A DNA stretch of 64,000 bases from a virus, in IMG/VR virus record IMGVR_UViG_3300034082_001419, positions 1 to 64,000 of that record; one strand, written 5' to 3'. The notes beneath the pieces are model-generated. The model saw only the letters and a program-made list of their open reading frames with translations. It was not told the origin of the DNA and did no database searches. Made by a program: the position numbers and the translations under genes. Below are positions 16,608 to 27,600 of the stretch, piece after piece. How positions within the stretch are numbered: position 1 is the first letter of the stretch; each line of letters starts with the position of its first letter.

Positions 16608-17006
16608 ATGAAAATACAGTTAGAGGCAGTAAAGAATTTCCATGAGGGATTTCAACAAATAAATGGTACTGAGCCATTATTAATAAGTCATGATGAAGTT
16701 CAATTAAGACATAGACTTATGGCTGAAGAGAATGATGAGTATATTCAAGCAGCTTTAGAAGGTACTGCAAGTGCAGATCAAAGACTGGTAGGTATTGCTG
16801 ATGCATTGGGTGATCAACTCTATATTTTGTGCGGTACCATATTGAAACATGGAATGCAAAATATTATAGAAGATGTGTTTGCTGAGATCCACAGTTCTAA
16901 TATGAGTAAATTAGACTCAGATGGTAAACCATTATTAAGAGAGGATGGTAAAATCCTTAAAGGACCTGGTTATTTTAAACCAAATCTTAAACAATTCATT
17001 AAATAA
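16608..17006 (+). CDS. MazG-like nucleotide pyrophosphohydrolase
   Basis: A 132-residue all-alpha NTP-PPase-type protein. It has acidic helices E-E-N-D-E-Y (about 40-45) and D-A-L-G-D-Q-L-Y (about 65-72), typical Mg2+-binding residues, followed by H-S-S-N-M-S-K-L and G-P-G-Y-F-K-P, features of the phage MazG/HisE-like group. It would hydrolyse dNTPs or alarmones to keep the nucleotide pool or stress response in the phage's favour. The stop codon overlaps the next start. Confidence 0.8.
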   Translation: MKIQLEAVKNFHEGFQQINGTEPLLISHDEVQLRHRLMAEENDEYIQAALEGTASADQRLVGIADALGDQLYILCGTILKHGMQNIIEDVFAEIHSSNMSKLDSDGKPLLREDGKILKGPGYFKPNLKQFIK

Positions 17007-17221
17007 TGGAGGCAATATTAAAATTTGATCTACCTGAAGAGGCAGATGACTTTGATAGTGCAGTTAATGGTTATAAGTTCAAACTTATACTATGGGATAT
17101 GGATCAACACTTAAGATCAATTGCCAAGTATAGTGAGGATGGTGAAAAAGCTGAGATAGCACAAGAATTAAGGGATAAACTACGTGAGTATTTTTCAGAA
17201 TATAATGTATCAATAGAATGA
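17006..17221 (+). CDS. Conserved small phage protein, 71 aa
   Basis: A 71-residue protein of a type common beside phage nucleotide-metabolism genes: a beta start (A-I-L-K-F-D-L-P-E) and then helices with W-D-M-D-Q-H-L-R and L-R-D-K-L-R-E. Function unknown. Overlapping start and stop codons on both sides (TAATGG and ATGA) indicate translational coupling. Confidence 0.65.
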   Translation: MEAILKFDLPEEADDFDSAVNGYKFKLILWDMDQHLRSIAKYSEDGEKAEIAQELRDKLREYFSEYNVSIE

Positions 17222-17373
17222 AAGCAAAATATAATAAGAAGACAGTTTATGTAAAGCGTATATCAAGTGATGGTGAATATGCTTTAGTAAGTTATGATAA
17301 AAGTAAACTTACAGGTTTATTTAAAGTAAACTTACCAGATTTAGAAGAGTTAAATATTAAAAGTTTAAAATAA
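17218..17373 (+). CDS. Hypothetical small protein, 51 aa
   Basis: Starts within the previous stop (ATGA) and ends just before the convergent terminator. Basic N-terminus (M-K-A-K-Y-N-K-K) followed by beta-strand-like V-Y-V-K-R-I and Y-A-L-V-S-Y. Last gene of the left block. Function unknown. Confidence 0.6.
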   Translation: MKAKYNKKTVYVKRISSDGEYALVSYDKSKLTGLFKVNLPDLEELNIKSLK

Positions 17374-17377
17374 TTAA

Positions 17378-17409
17378 GGGAGAGCCACTACGGTTCTCCC
17401 TTTTTTTTT
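17378..17409 (+). terminator. Terminator at the junction of the two convergent blocks
   Basis: GGGAGAGCC (17378-17386) pairs with GGTTCTCCC (17392-17400), one G-U pair, loop ACTAC, followed by nine T. It ends the + strand block; the - strand side has a poorer T run, so it may act weakly in both directions. Confidence 0.85.
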
Positions 17410-17544
17410 CTACTTTCCTTGACCTCTGTAACCTTTTTTATATAACTTAGATTTTTTCAGTTTTGATGTACCATTTTTAGAATGTATACCTGGTCTTGAT
17501 ACTTTTGCTGAAGCTCCTGCGCCTCCTGTTGTTTTACCTGTCAT
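17410..17544 (-). CDS. Small basic Gly/Lys-rich protein, 44 aa
   Basis: A 44-residue ORF in the gap between the terminator and the 1106-residue gene. It starts with T-G-K-T-T-G-G-A-G-A-S and ends with a Lys-rich segment (K-L-K-K-S-K-L-Y-K-K-G-Y-R-G). It is the last gene of the late block and lies 5 bases past the preceding stop. High charge suggests nucleic-acid binding or packaging with the giant virion proteins; this is inference. Confidence 0.5.
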   Translation of the reverse strand: MTGKTTGGAGASAKVSRPGIHSKNGTSKLKKSKLYKKGYRGQGK

Positions 17545-17549
17545 TGTAT

Positions 17550-20500
17550 TTATTTTAATATTGTTGCATTAAATGATTTAACTGCAGCTGCAGGATCAAA
17601 GTTATAACCAGAGAAACCCATTAGTTTTAAAAAGTATGCCCAAGATTTATTATCACCTTTATTCCACACACCTTCATTTCTTTGATAGTTTAACTTTTCA
17701 GGATCCCATGTTAAGAAAAACTGATTAATAAATTTTGTCATTCTTTCAATTGAACTTACCATTGCAGTAGGAGATTTAACAGTACGATATGCATCAGGAG
17801 GAGATAAGTATGATGCTGTCTCAGAATTCATTCTTGTTATCTCATATAACATAAAATTGTATGCATAAGTATCATCATCATCATCACCAAACATTTTTGT
17901 TAAAATAAGTATCATTGCTGACGTACCTAGTATAATTGCTGCTTCAGCTAATGTTCTTTTAATTTGTGCTTTTTCAAATGGAGTATAAGTTGCCCAGTTT
18001 TTTAAAACATTTAATTTCATTTTAAATAAATCTTTCATCATTGTATGGTAAAATGTCATATAATACCCTTCAACTGCACTACCTAACTCTTGATCAGCTT
18101 GTAATCCTCCCCATCTTCTTTTATATCCCGGTATAAGATGTTTTCTATACATTAATACTAATCTACCTACTGAATACCTTTGTGCTGTACCTTTATCAAA
18201 TTCATTATAAACCCCATGTAATTTCTTACTTATAGCATGCATTCTATTTTGTAAGTCAAGTCTTTTAGTATTTGTAAAATCTGTATGTTGTTCAATTTCT
18301 TTTACTCCATATTTAGTATATGCATCAAGTAATGATATTTCTTCACCAGATACATTATCTTTTACTTTAGTAGCATTCATTAAAGCAAACATTCCTGATA
18401 CTTGTATTTCATGTTCACCAAAGTGCTGATTAAAGAATAATGTATCTGTTCTCATTAACTTAGCAAATGTACTTGGTGATACATTTCTACCATATTGATC
18501 TTTAAAGTTACCTTGCATTGGATCATATAGTCTTATCAATCTACCAACTAATGATTGTGGTGTTGTTTTACCAAAGTCAGATAAAAAGTTTACTAAATTT
18601 TTTGCATAGTATGCTTTACCTATTCTTAAATCTTTTCTGCTGAAAAACTCAGCTGAGTTTGCTTCAATAATTAATTGGATATTACCTTGTAAGTTATTTG
18701 CTACACCTTTTAGTAAATCCGCTGCAATACTTGTTAAAGCAGAATAACCCATTAATCCATTTGTAATCTTAGCAGCTGAGAATCCAAATATTTCTTGAGC
18801 TTTTTGAGTTTCATTGAAAACAATCATATCAATAAAAGCATCTACATGTTTTTCAGCATAACTTTCACCACTTTTTTTGATAAAAGACTTAATACCTAAT
18901 TTATTTGCAAAAGCATCAAGTTTAGCAACCCCTTTAGAATTTGTTTCAGCAACATCTCTATCACCAATAATTACTTTAAAAAGATTTATTTCTGACTCAA
19001 TATTATTTAATGCTTCATATCTATTTGCCATTGAACTAAAAAGTAATACTGATCTTACTAAATCTGTACTTACTTCATCAGCATCCATATCTTGAGTATA
19101 ATAAACTGGTAAGAATTTTTTATCACCTTCAGAGAAATCTGCAATACCAAATCTAGTATCATCTGCTCTTATTGAAGTTGCATCTTTCCATGTATCTTTT
19201 AATACACCTTTGACATCTCTTCTTTCTTTAAGTTCTTTATGAATTGATGGTAATATGTATCCTCTCTTTTGTGCATCAGGTAATTTCTCTTGTGCTGTAA
19301 GATAAAGATTTAATAGATATTGATGATACTCCCCTTTTGCATTTTTAGGTTTATCATTACTATCATATAAATCTGTCCATTTACTATTAATATAATCTTT
19401 GGAAGGTTCACTGAACTCTCTCATGTATACTTTTGTACCATCATTTTTAATAAGTAAAACAGATTTGTGCCACTCATCATATTCTTTCTCTGTTAATACA
19501 CCTGCAGTTTTAAGTTTATCTTTTTCTGCAATAATTTTATCTATCTCTTCATCACTTTTCTTTTGAGCATTTTTAGCATACCACTCAGCCATGATAGTTT
19601 TTTTATTTGCATCATGGTTTGCTTTAGCTTTTAACTCTTCTCTTGTAGGATTTTCACTTAATATTGGTCCTTGCCATGCATCACGTTCAGCAGTATGATA
19701 TTTACTCATATCATATTTTTGAACAAAGGCTTTTCTCTTAGCCATAACCTTATTACCTTGTTTATCTTTACTATGAACCATTAAATCTTCATAGATACCT
19801 TCATTAAACTTAGCAGGATTATCTCTATTTGCAGCAGTAGCAGCATTATATTTATCAAACTCTTTACCAGCAATTTCTAATATATCATCATCTTTTAATC
19901 TTGCACCTTCTAATTCAGTTTTAATTACTCTTGCAAACAAACCTAAAGAAGCATCTTTAGAAGATATTAGTGGGCTAAACCAAAAATCAAGCATACCTTC
20001 ATCTTCAGATGCAAATTTTAATAGATCTTCCATTGACTCTTGAGTAAGTGTAAAAGACTGAAATTTTCTTATTCTATTAGTAAGTCTTTCTATCTCTTTC
20101 TCATTAGGTTTTGTTGAGTTTTTTGCTTCAACAAGTTTTTTCATTAATGCTTCAGTTTCTTCTTCAACTTGTTTATCAATACTTAATGATTTATAATTAA
20201 GTAAAAATGAGGCCATTAAAGGAATACCATTTTGAATATATTTTTGTTTAACAGTGTCTCTTAATTCAACAGCTTCTTTTAACATTTTTTTAATTGACTT
20301 TGTATCACCTTCCTGTACTTCATTTGATTCAGAAGAAAAATAATTATAAATGTCTTTTTTACTAATCTCATCTAATATATTATAACCATTAACAAATGTA
20401 TTAATAGCTGTTAACTCTTTAATAATATTCTTTTTAAACTCTGGTGTACCATCATCAACTTTATTAATAGTGGCTTGCATTCTTTTATAAATATCTTGAG

Positions 20501-20870
20501 ACTTATTATAAGTGTCTTTAATAAACATTGTAATTGCATCAATGCCATCTAAAACCTCAAACTCTTTAATAAGATTTTCTTGTTTTTTCTCTTTATATGA
20601 TTGATTAGGTATTTTTTGTTTTTTAAGTGCATCTAGTTGATTTCTTAAATAAACTCTAATATCATCAACCATTTTTGATATATCATCTTTTTTTTCTTCA
20701 GGTTTTAATCCTTCAAGTTCTTCTGGTATATAGTTTATTTCTTCATTTAATATATAACCATTTTCTGGATCATACCACTCTTCATAAGCTTTTTGCTCAT
20801 TTCCATTACTTTTTTCTAGTAAATCAATCCATTGTTTACTAGTTTTAATTGGGCAGCTTATTCTTAACAT
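17550..20870 (-). CDS. Large late protein of the RNA-polymerase block, 1106 aa
   Basis: Not assignable to a named family. The first 550 residues are Lys/Glu-rich and mostly helical, probably coiled coil. The C-terminal half is more hydrophobic and includes one convincing membrane-like segment (about 970-988, A-A-I-I-L-G-T-S-A-M-I-L-I-L) followed by D-D-D-D-D. It lies at the end of the giant-protein cluster with the RNA polymerase gene, the position where crAss-like phages encode cargo proteins carried in the virion. It may help deliver the polymerase across the envelope. It overlaps the upstream 244-residue gene by 7 bases. Confidence 0.6.
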   Translation of the reverse strand: MLRISCPIKTSKQWIDLLEKSNGNEQKAYEEWYDPENGYILNEEINYIPEELEGLKPEEKKDDISKMVDDIRVYLRNQLDALKKQKIPNQSYKEKKQENLIKEFEVLDGIDAITMFIKDTYNKSQDIYKRMQATINKVDDGTPEFKKNIIKELTAINTFVNGYNILDEISKKDIYNYFSSESNEVQEGDTKSIKKMLKEAVELRDTVKQKYIQNGIPLMASFLLNYKSLSIDKQVEEETEALMKKLVEAKNSTKPNEKEIERLTNRIRKFQSFTLTQESMEDLLKFASEDEGMLDFWFSPLISSKDASLGLFARVIKTELEGARLKDDDILEIAGKEFDKYNAATAANRDNPAKFNEGIYEDLMVHSKDKQGNKVMAKRKAFVQKYDMSKYHTAERDAWQGPILSENPTREELKAKANHDANKKTIMAEWYAKNAQKKSDEEIDKIIAEKDKLKTAGVLTEKEYDEWHKSVLLIKNDGTKVYMREFSEPSKDYINSKWTDLYDSNDKPKNAKGEYHQYLLNLYLTAQEKLPDAQKRGYILPSIHKELKERRDVKGVLKDTWKDATSIRADDTRFGIADFSEGDKKFLPVYYTQDMDADEVSTDLVRSVLLFSSMANRYEALNNIESEINLFKVIIGDRDVAETNSKGVAKLDAFANKLGIKSFIKKSGESYAEKHVDAFIDMIVFNETQKAQEIFGFSAAKITNGLMGYSALTSIAADLLKGVANNLQGNIQLIIEANSAEFFSRKDLRIGKAYYAKNLVNFLSDFGKTTPQSLVGRLIRLYDPMQGNFKDQYGRNVSPSTFAKLMRTDTLFFNQHFGEHEIQVSGMFALMNATKVKDNVSGEEISLLDAYTKYGVKEIEQHTDFTNTKRLDLQNRMHAISKKLHGVYNEFDKGTAQRYSVGRLVLMYRKHLIPGYKRRWGGLQADQELGSAVEGYYMTFYHTMMKDLFKMKLNVLKNWATYTPFEKAQIKRTLAEAAIILGTSAMILILTKMFGDDDDDTYAYNFMLYEITRMNSETASYLSPPDAYRTVKSPTAMVSSIERMTKFINQFFLTWDPEKLNYQRNEGVWNKGDNKSWAYFLKLMGFSGYNFDPAAAVKSFNATILK

Positions 20871-21598
20871 ATGTTTTTTAATATTTTACCTATTATATTA
20901 TTTAATTCTAATTCAGTAGTTATTCTACCTAGATCATCAAAGATATCATTTATATCAATACCTTTTTCAGCAAGTAATGCCTCAGTATATGGATGCATCA
21001 TTGTATTTCTTACAAAATCATCATATACTTTATTATCATAAGGTACTAAAGATTCTATTGGTTCTACAATTTGCATTGTATCTAGATTAAGGTATCTCTG
21101 TAAAATAAAATTATTACTTGGATCAATTAGATCATATGTACCATTATCATTTAATATTGCTTTTGTACCCTTTATTAAAATAACTTTAGGTTTAGAACCA
21201 GTTTTTTCTAATTCATTTTTATATGCAGTTTGAATAGCATATTCTTCTTCTACTTCTTCAGTTTCACTTACTATTGTTTCTGGATTTGGCTCAAATAACT
21301 CATCAACTTCTTTAGTTTCTTCAATGCTTGTATCTAGTTCACTACTAAGTTCATCATCTAGTTGATTTTGCAACTCTAATGCTTCAGTTACTACTTCTTC
21401 AAATACTCTATCAGATATATCAACTTTAGCTATGTTATCACCAAATTTTTCAACTTTAGATAAGTTACTCCAGCGGTCATTTATCTCTGATGACCGCTTT
21501 TGAGCTTCTTTATATGAATGTGTTGCATCTCTGTATCCTCCTAGTATTTTATCAATACTATTATTTAATTCTTCTTTTATTGCTATTATGCAGGCCAT
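20864..21598 (-). CDS. Hypothetical late protein, 244 aa
   Basis: Not recognised. A helical N-terminal half (E-E-L-N-N-S-I-D-K-I-L), an acidic middle (S-E-L-D-T-S-I-E-E-T-K-E-V-D-E) and a mixed C-terminal part. It sits between the polymerase and the 1106-residue protein with overlap on one side and 18 bases on the other, so it is probably another member of the packaged complex. Confidence 0.55.
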   Translation of the reverse strand: MACIIAIKEELNNSIDKILGGYRDATHSYKEAQKRSSEINDRWSNLSKVEKFGDNIAKVDISDRVFEEVVTEALELQNQLDDELSSELDTSIEETKEVDELFEPNPETIVSETEEVEEEYAIQTAYKNELEKTGSKPKVILIKGTKAILNDNGTYDLIDPSNNFILQRYLNLDTMQIVEPIESLVPYDNKVYDDFVRNTMMHPYTEALLAEKGIDINDIFDDLGRITTELELNNIIGKILKNIC

Positions 21599-21616
21599 AG
21601 TATTAATATTTTTTAA

Positions 21617-24600
21617 TTAGCAAGATTTTTTATATGGTGTTGCTCTATCTAATATAATTTGTTTAGTTTCAGTATTATTAACTGATTCTTTACCTAAATT
21701 AGTTTTTCCTGAACCAAGTATTGTATTATCTGAAAGTATATAATAATTAGAATTGTTAAAGTTAGACATTCTTAGTGTACCATCTTGTAATTCCTTTCTA
21801 ATATTTACTTTATTCATAATAGTTTTATCAGTCAACTCATCACCATTTGCAAAGAACATTTTTCCATCAGGTTTAATAGTAAATGTATATTGATTAATGC
21901 TTATTAATCTATCTTCTACTTTTTCTACTACAACTTCACTTGTCTGTCCATCTGGTACATCTTCAATTACTGGAGCTTGTCTTTTTGCAACTGTTTGTAT
22001 TTTTTCAAGTGCAGGTAAATTTGGATAAATCTTTTTAAGTTCAGCATGTAGTAGAGTTGATAGTTCCTTTCTATTTTTTTCCCATCTGTTTAAATCAAAC
22101 TCAGGCGTACCATATATAGTATTTAGATCTCTGAATTGTTTTTCTACAAGTAGTATTAAATCTTTCATTTTATCAGAGCTCTCAGTAAGAACAGTATCAA
22201 GTACATCTTTACTAACTCTATAATTATTTAGTAAATCCTCAATTTTAATAAATAATGAATTAAATTTACTAGCAGGTATGACTGCTTTAAGTTTTTCATA
22301 AGGTATTTTATAATTATAATCAAGTACTTCACCTACTGGAGTTTCTTCTTGAGCAGGTCTTGTTGCAATAGGTCCTACAATATAATTATTTACATTAGGA
22401 TCATTAGCAATCATCATACGTGCTATCATATTAAATGTAGCAGTATTCATTCCATTTTGGATAAACTTTCTTGATGCTGGTTCAACTATTTCAAAATATG
22501 TAGTATCAGGAAGAACATAACTAAGGCCATATTTAGTATTACCTACTCCATTTTGTAAAATAGACATAAGTGGTAATGTTTTGAACATATCAGATATCTC
22601 TTTATTCTTAACTGGATCTTTTACTTTGATTACATTATCATCAGCAAGATCAATTAAGTTTTGGTGATATGCACTAGCTAATTCACCTTTTACTACAGCT
22701 TTATTATTTAAAGTTAAAACAGATATTTGACTCTTGAATTTTTTAGTTACAGGATCAAATATATTAACAGGTACATCTGTTATTTGTTCTAATACAGAGT
22801 ATAATTCTTTTAAGTGAGTATTTTCACTTAGCATACTCATAAAGTTAGTTACAAATTCTTGATGATCTAGTGATGTTAATGACTCTGGTACGCCAGGATA
22901 AGACTCACCTCTAGTTACTATTTGGTTTAATTTATTTTGGTATATAAAATTAACCAGGGCATTCTTATATGAGGATATAAAATTAGTTACACCTTCAGCA
23001 CCTTCGCCAAATTTAGCAGGAACATTGTTATTTTTAAGGTAATCAAGTAAATAATCAGATACTCTCTTATCATCAGTTAATGGAAATAATGGTTCAACTA
23101 AATCTTCAGTAAGTGTATTATCAAAGAAAGATCCAAGTATAGATTGATTTCTTAGTTTACCTACTAAATCTGTCTCTACTTTAGATGACTCAGCTAACAT
23201 ATCTAATCCAAGACGTTTTTGCATTATCTCTTGAATAGTTTTTGAAGTAGTAGTATCTGGATTTGATTGTCTTTTAAGATCAGCAATACCCTTTATCTGT
23301 TTTTCAAATTCTAAGTAATGTAAGAATGCTGCAATTGCCATTGGACTTGACATATCATTATTTTCAACTATATCTTCTAATTCAGATAGGTTAAATTTAT
23401 CAATACCTTCAGTTGCTGCTAAAGCTACATCTTTATAGTTTGCATTTGATAATGGGTGATAAAACTCATCTGTAGGATCAGCAATTATCTCTTTAAGACC
23501 TTTTGCTATTCTATCTTTATTTGCTTTGTATATAATGTCACTAATATCAGTTTGTCTTAAAGTAGCTTGAAGAGCATTGTATTTTGCACTTTCATCTATA
23601 CCAGTTATTTTTCCTATAAGATTAGCATATGCACTATCATATAATCTTTGTTGATTTGCATATTCTTTTACTAAAGGTTGAGATACAAAGTATATTGCTT
23701 CTCTCTTTGGTACACCAGCTTTAAGTAAGTTTAATAACATTGGTACTATTTCTTTATTAGCTTGAATAAAGAATATCCATGCATCTTTCTCAACATCTAC
23801 AGATCCATTCATCAAGTGTGAAATTAAATCTGCAATCTTATCTTGACCATCTTCACTGTTAATACCTGATAAAGAAATTCTACCATCATCCATTTTATTA
23901 TGAGAAAGTAATAATCTCATTTCATAATTTACATTTGGATCCTCTTCATATTTTTTAGTTTTTTTATTTTTTATTAAACCTTTATATGTTTTTGGAAGAG
24001 CAGCACCTAATGATGTATATAATGGATTTAATGCATTCTCAAGTGCAATAATACCTAATACATCTTTACCAACCATGTTAGCCTCATGCTTATGTAAGTT
24101 ATAACCTACTTCTAATACATTTGTAGGGCTAATAGATTTATATCTACTGTATTCTGGTAGTAAATTTACTAAGTCATCAGCTATATCTTTCATCAAGTAA
24201 GTATCATTAGGTCTTACTAATGTAGCATAGTTATCAGGTAGTTGTAATATACCTCTGATAGAATCAATTAATCTATTTTCTAAAGCCGCTTTTTGTAACT
24301 TGATTAATCTTGTTATATCAGCTTTATCACCTTTCTTTTTAGCTTCAGCAATAAGTTTATCTAAAGCTTCAGTATCTATACTTGACTCAATATAATTACC
24401 TGATGCATCTATATTAGGCATGAAAGTAGTAAGCTTATCAACGTCAAAATCGGCACCTGACTTAGCTACTATTTCTGATGGAGGAATAATGATATTACCT
24501 GCAGCTGGATCCAAGAAATGATATACTTCCATAAACTCCATAGAGTTTAATCCTTGTACTGGGATCCTCACAGCTGTCATAGTGATTGCTTTACGGTTAT

Positions 24601-27600
24601 TACCTTTATTCAACCACTCATCATTCTTGATCATGTCATTTAATCTAACTATTGTACCAATAACTTCTCCGTCATTGTGTTTAAGATTTAAAAGATTATT
24701 AAAGTCACCTTGTAATGCAATAGCAACTTTCATTGCAGTTGTATTACCTGAAACAGATGCAACATTAGGTTTTTTACCATCAATAATTGCTTCTAAATAA
24801 TCTATTTCAATTCTTAAGTTATTTTTGTTAGTATCAGTATAGTATTTTGCTTGATCTGCTAATACTTCTTTTTTATTTTTAAGAGTTTCACTAAGTTTTT
24901 CTTTGCTGTAATCTTTATACTTATTATTAAGATCAATAGACTCTGGATAATAAAATGGTAAGTTATTACTACCTAAGTATTTTTCTATTTCTGCAGTTTG
25001 TGCTTTATCAAATTTAAAACCTGAATCCCACAATCCATTAGACATAGCACTTGCTACTTGTACTAATGCTTCTCCTTTTACTTTTTGTTTTACTATTCTT
25101 TTCTCAACAAGAGATGTAATCATTTTTTCAATGTCTCCTGAAAGTAAGTGTAATGATAAATCTTTTGTAATCTTGTTGTTTGTACCAACTTGAATATAAT
25201 CAATTAAGTGCTCTGGTATTTCTTTTCTTTCAAGTTCTCTTTGAACTACATCCATAAATTTAGATACATCACCACTTACATATTTACCATTTACTTTTTC
25301 ATACCCAATTTCTTCAAGTAATTCTTTTTTAAGAATATCAGTATAATCATCAACAGCTTTTTCATATGCTTTAACATATGATGTATAATCTGAATTTACT
25401 ATTTTACCTTTTTCATATAAACCTTCAAGTATAAGTTTTCTCAACTGAGTTGCAAATACTGTTTTAGATTTATATTTATCTGGTACTGCAGTAACATTCT
25501 TAAGATTCTCTAAATAGATTGTATTTGGAGTAAATTGTATATCTGATTTTAATGTTTTTTCAACACCAGCGTCATCATAAATTTTATCAGCAGCAGCTTT
25601 CCCATCTTCATCTACTTGAGAAGTAACACTACCAACTTTAGATCCTGTTTGAAATGTAAAGTACTGTATGTTATTTTTCATCATTTGATGGTGTAAAGAC
25701 TCTAAGTCAGAACCTTTAAACACAGATGGTATCAATGGCATCAATGCAAACTTATGCATTGCATTAACTGGTAATGTTGTGTTAGCTAAATGACCAAAGT
25801 GTTGTAATTTATATACAGGAAAGAAGTGAGTAATGTCTTCAGCTTTAACTGGTTTATTATTAACTATGTCCTGAAATAATCTTTCTTGATCTGCTGACCA
25901 ACTTTTTTCAGTTAATTTTAAAGTACGGTAAGCATCAAAAGTAATAAAACCTTGACCATCACCTTCTTCCATACCTGAATAAGCTTTTAATTCTTTCTTT
26001 AATCTTTTATCAATTTCTGATTGAGCTAATCCTCTTTTAGCATAGTCATCTCTTAATGCTTTTTCAATATGGTTAACATAGATTGAATTTCTTTTTATAT
26101 CTTGAGCAATTGTAGTATTATAAGTACCATTATAGTTAAAAACATTATAATCAGGTCCAAATTCTGATAAAGTAGCAAGTTTAGCACCATATGATGTACT
26201 TGCAATTAAATCACTGTTAATGAACATTTGAGTATATACATCAGTCATAAAACCTCTACCACCTGAAGTAGAACCTGTATTTCTTTTATGCATTTCTTGT
26301 TTTGCATGATTATATTGTACTATATCACCATATATTAAACTAGCTGTTTCAAAATTATGAATCCATGCATTCATAGTGTGCGCCTTAATAAGCATTTGCT
26401 CTTCATCTTCAGTAGATAACTCAAATTTTTTCAACTTATTATGTAAAGCAGGGTCTATCCATTTAGATTTTTGAAAATCTTTTTGGTTAACATAAGTCTG
26501 ATCATTAAAGTATTTAGTTACTTGCTTAGTAATATCTTCCTTTAACTTAGGATCTGACTCTAAATAATCAATAAGATTACCGTCTTTTACTTTATCAATT
26601 ATTTCATTTTTAGTTTTATCTGTTAATACATTATCAAATGCAGTGAAAAACTCACCAGCCATTCCAATAACTGTTTTACCATCAGCAGATTTAATCTCTC
26701 TATTATAACCTACATACTTTTTATACTCATCTCTATTAGATCTGATTTTTTGTATTCTGATTAACTCAGCTTGTATATAACCTAAAAAGATATTATCTAC
26801 TGCAAACTGATCTGCATTTCCATTAGGAGCAAATTGATCAATATCTACATATAGTTTAAGCTTAGATGACTTCATACCAAATGAAGAAGACTTAGATGCA
26901 TGTCTCATAAATTCTTGAAAACCTGATTTTAACATCATGTTTAATTCTTGAATATATTTACTATGAACATCTAAAGATGTTGTATTTGCACCATCTCCAG
27001 TATCTACCATTTGTGTACCAGATACCATTACAAGGTCTAACTTAGCATTTCTTCTTCTATCCCATGTACCTTCTTGAGCTTCAAATATACTTCTTAGTAA
27101 CTGTGACTGTTCTGTAAATCCATTAATAGTTGGGTTTAAGTAACGCATGTATTTATACTTAGGTTCAAGCCATAAATCTCTACCATTAGATACAGTATTA
27201 ATAGCATCAACAATAAGTGATACTGTGTTATCTTCAATGAACTCATTAACAAGATTCTTCTCAGCATTTAATACACTGAAACTAGCATAGTTTGTACCAA
27301 ATTTACTTTGTAGTCTAGCTAAGTTTTGCATTACTGTTTTTTCACTTTCAACCTTTTTATATATGCCTTCAGGTATTTTACCATATAATGCATCTACTGG
27401 GTTTGCTAAGAACTTATTAATAAATTCTTTTTGATCTTTAGTTGCTTTAGGATCTTTTTGTAATTTATGAATTGCTTTTGTAATATCAAGTAAATAAGGT
27501 ATACCATATTTTTTTGTATTGTTACCTAATTCATCTTTTATACTTTTTAAATCTTGTAAGTCTATACCTAGTGCATTAGCAAAAGCAATTTGTTTTTGTG

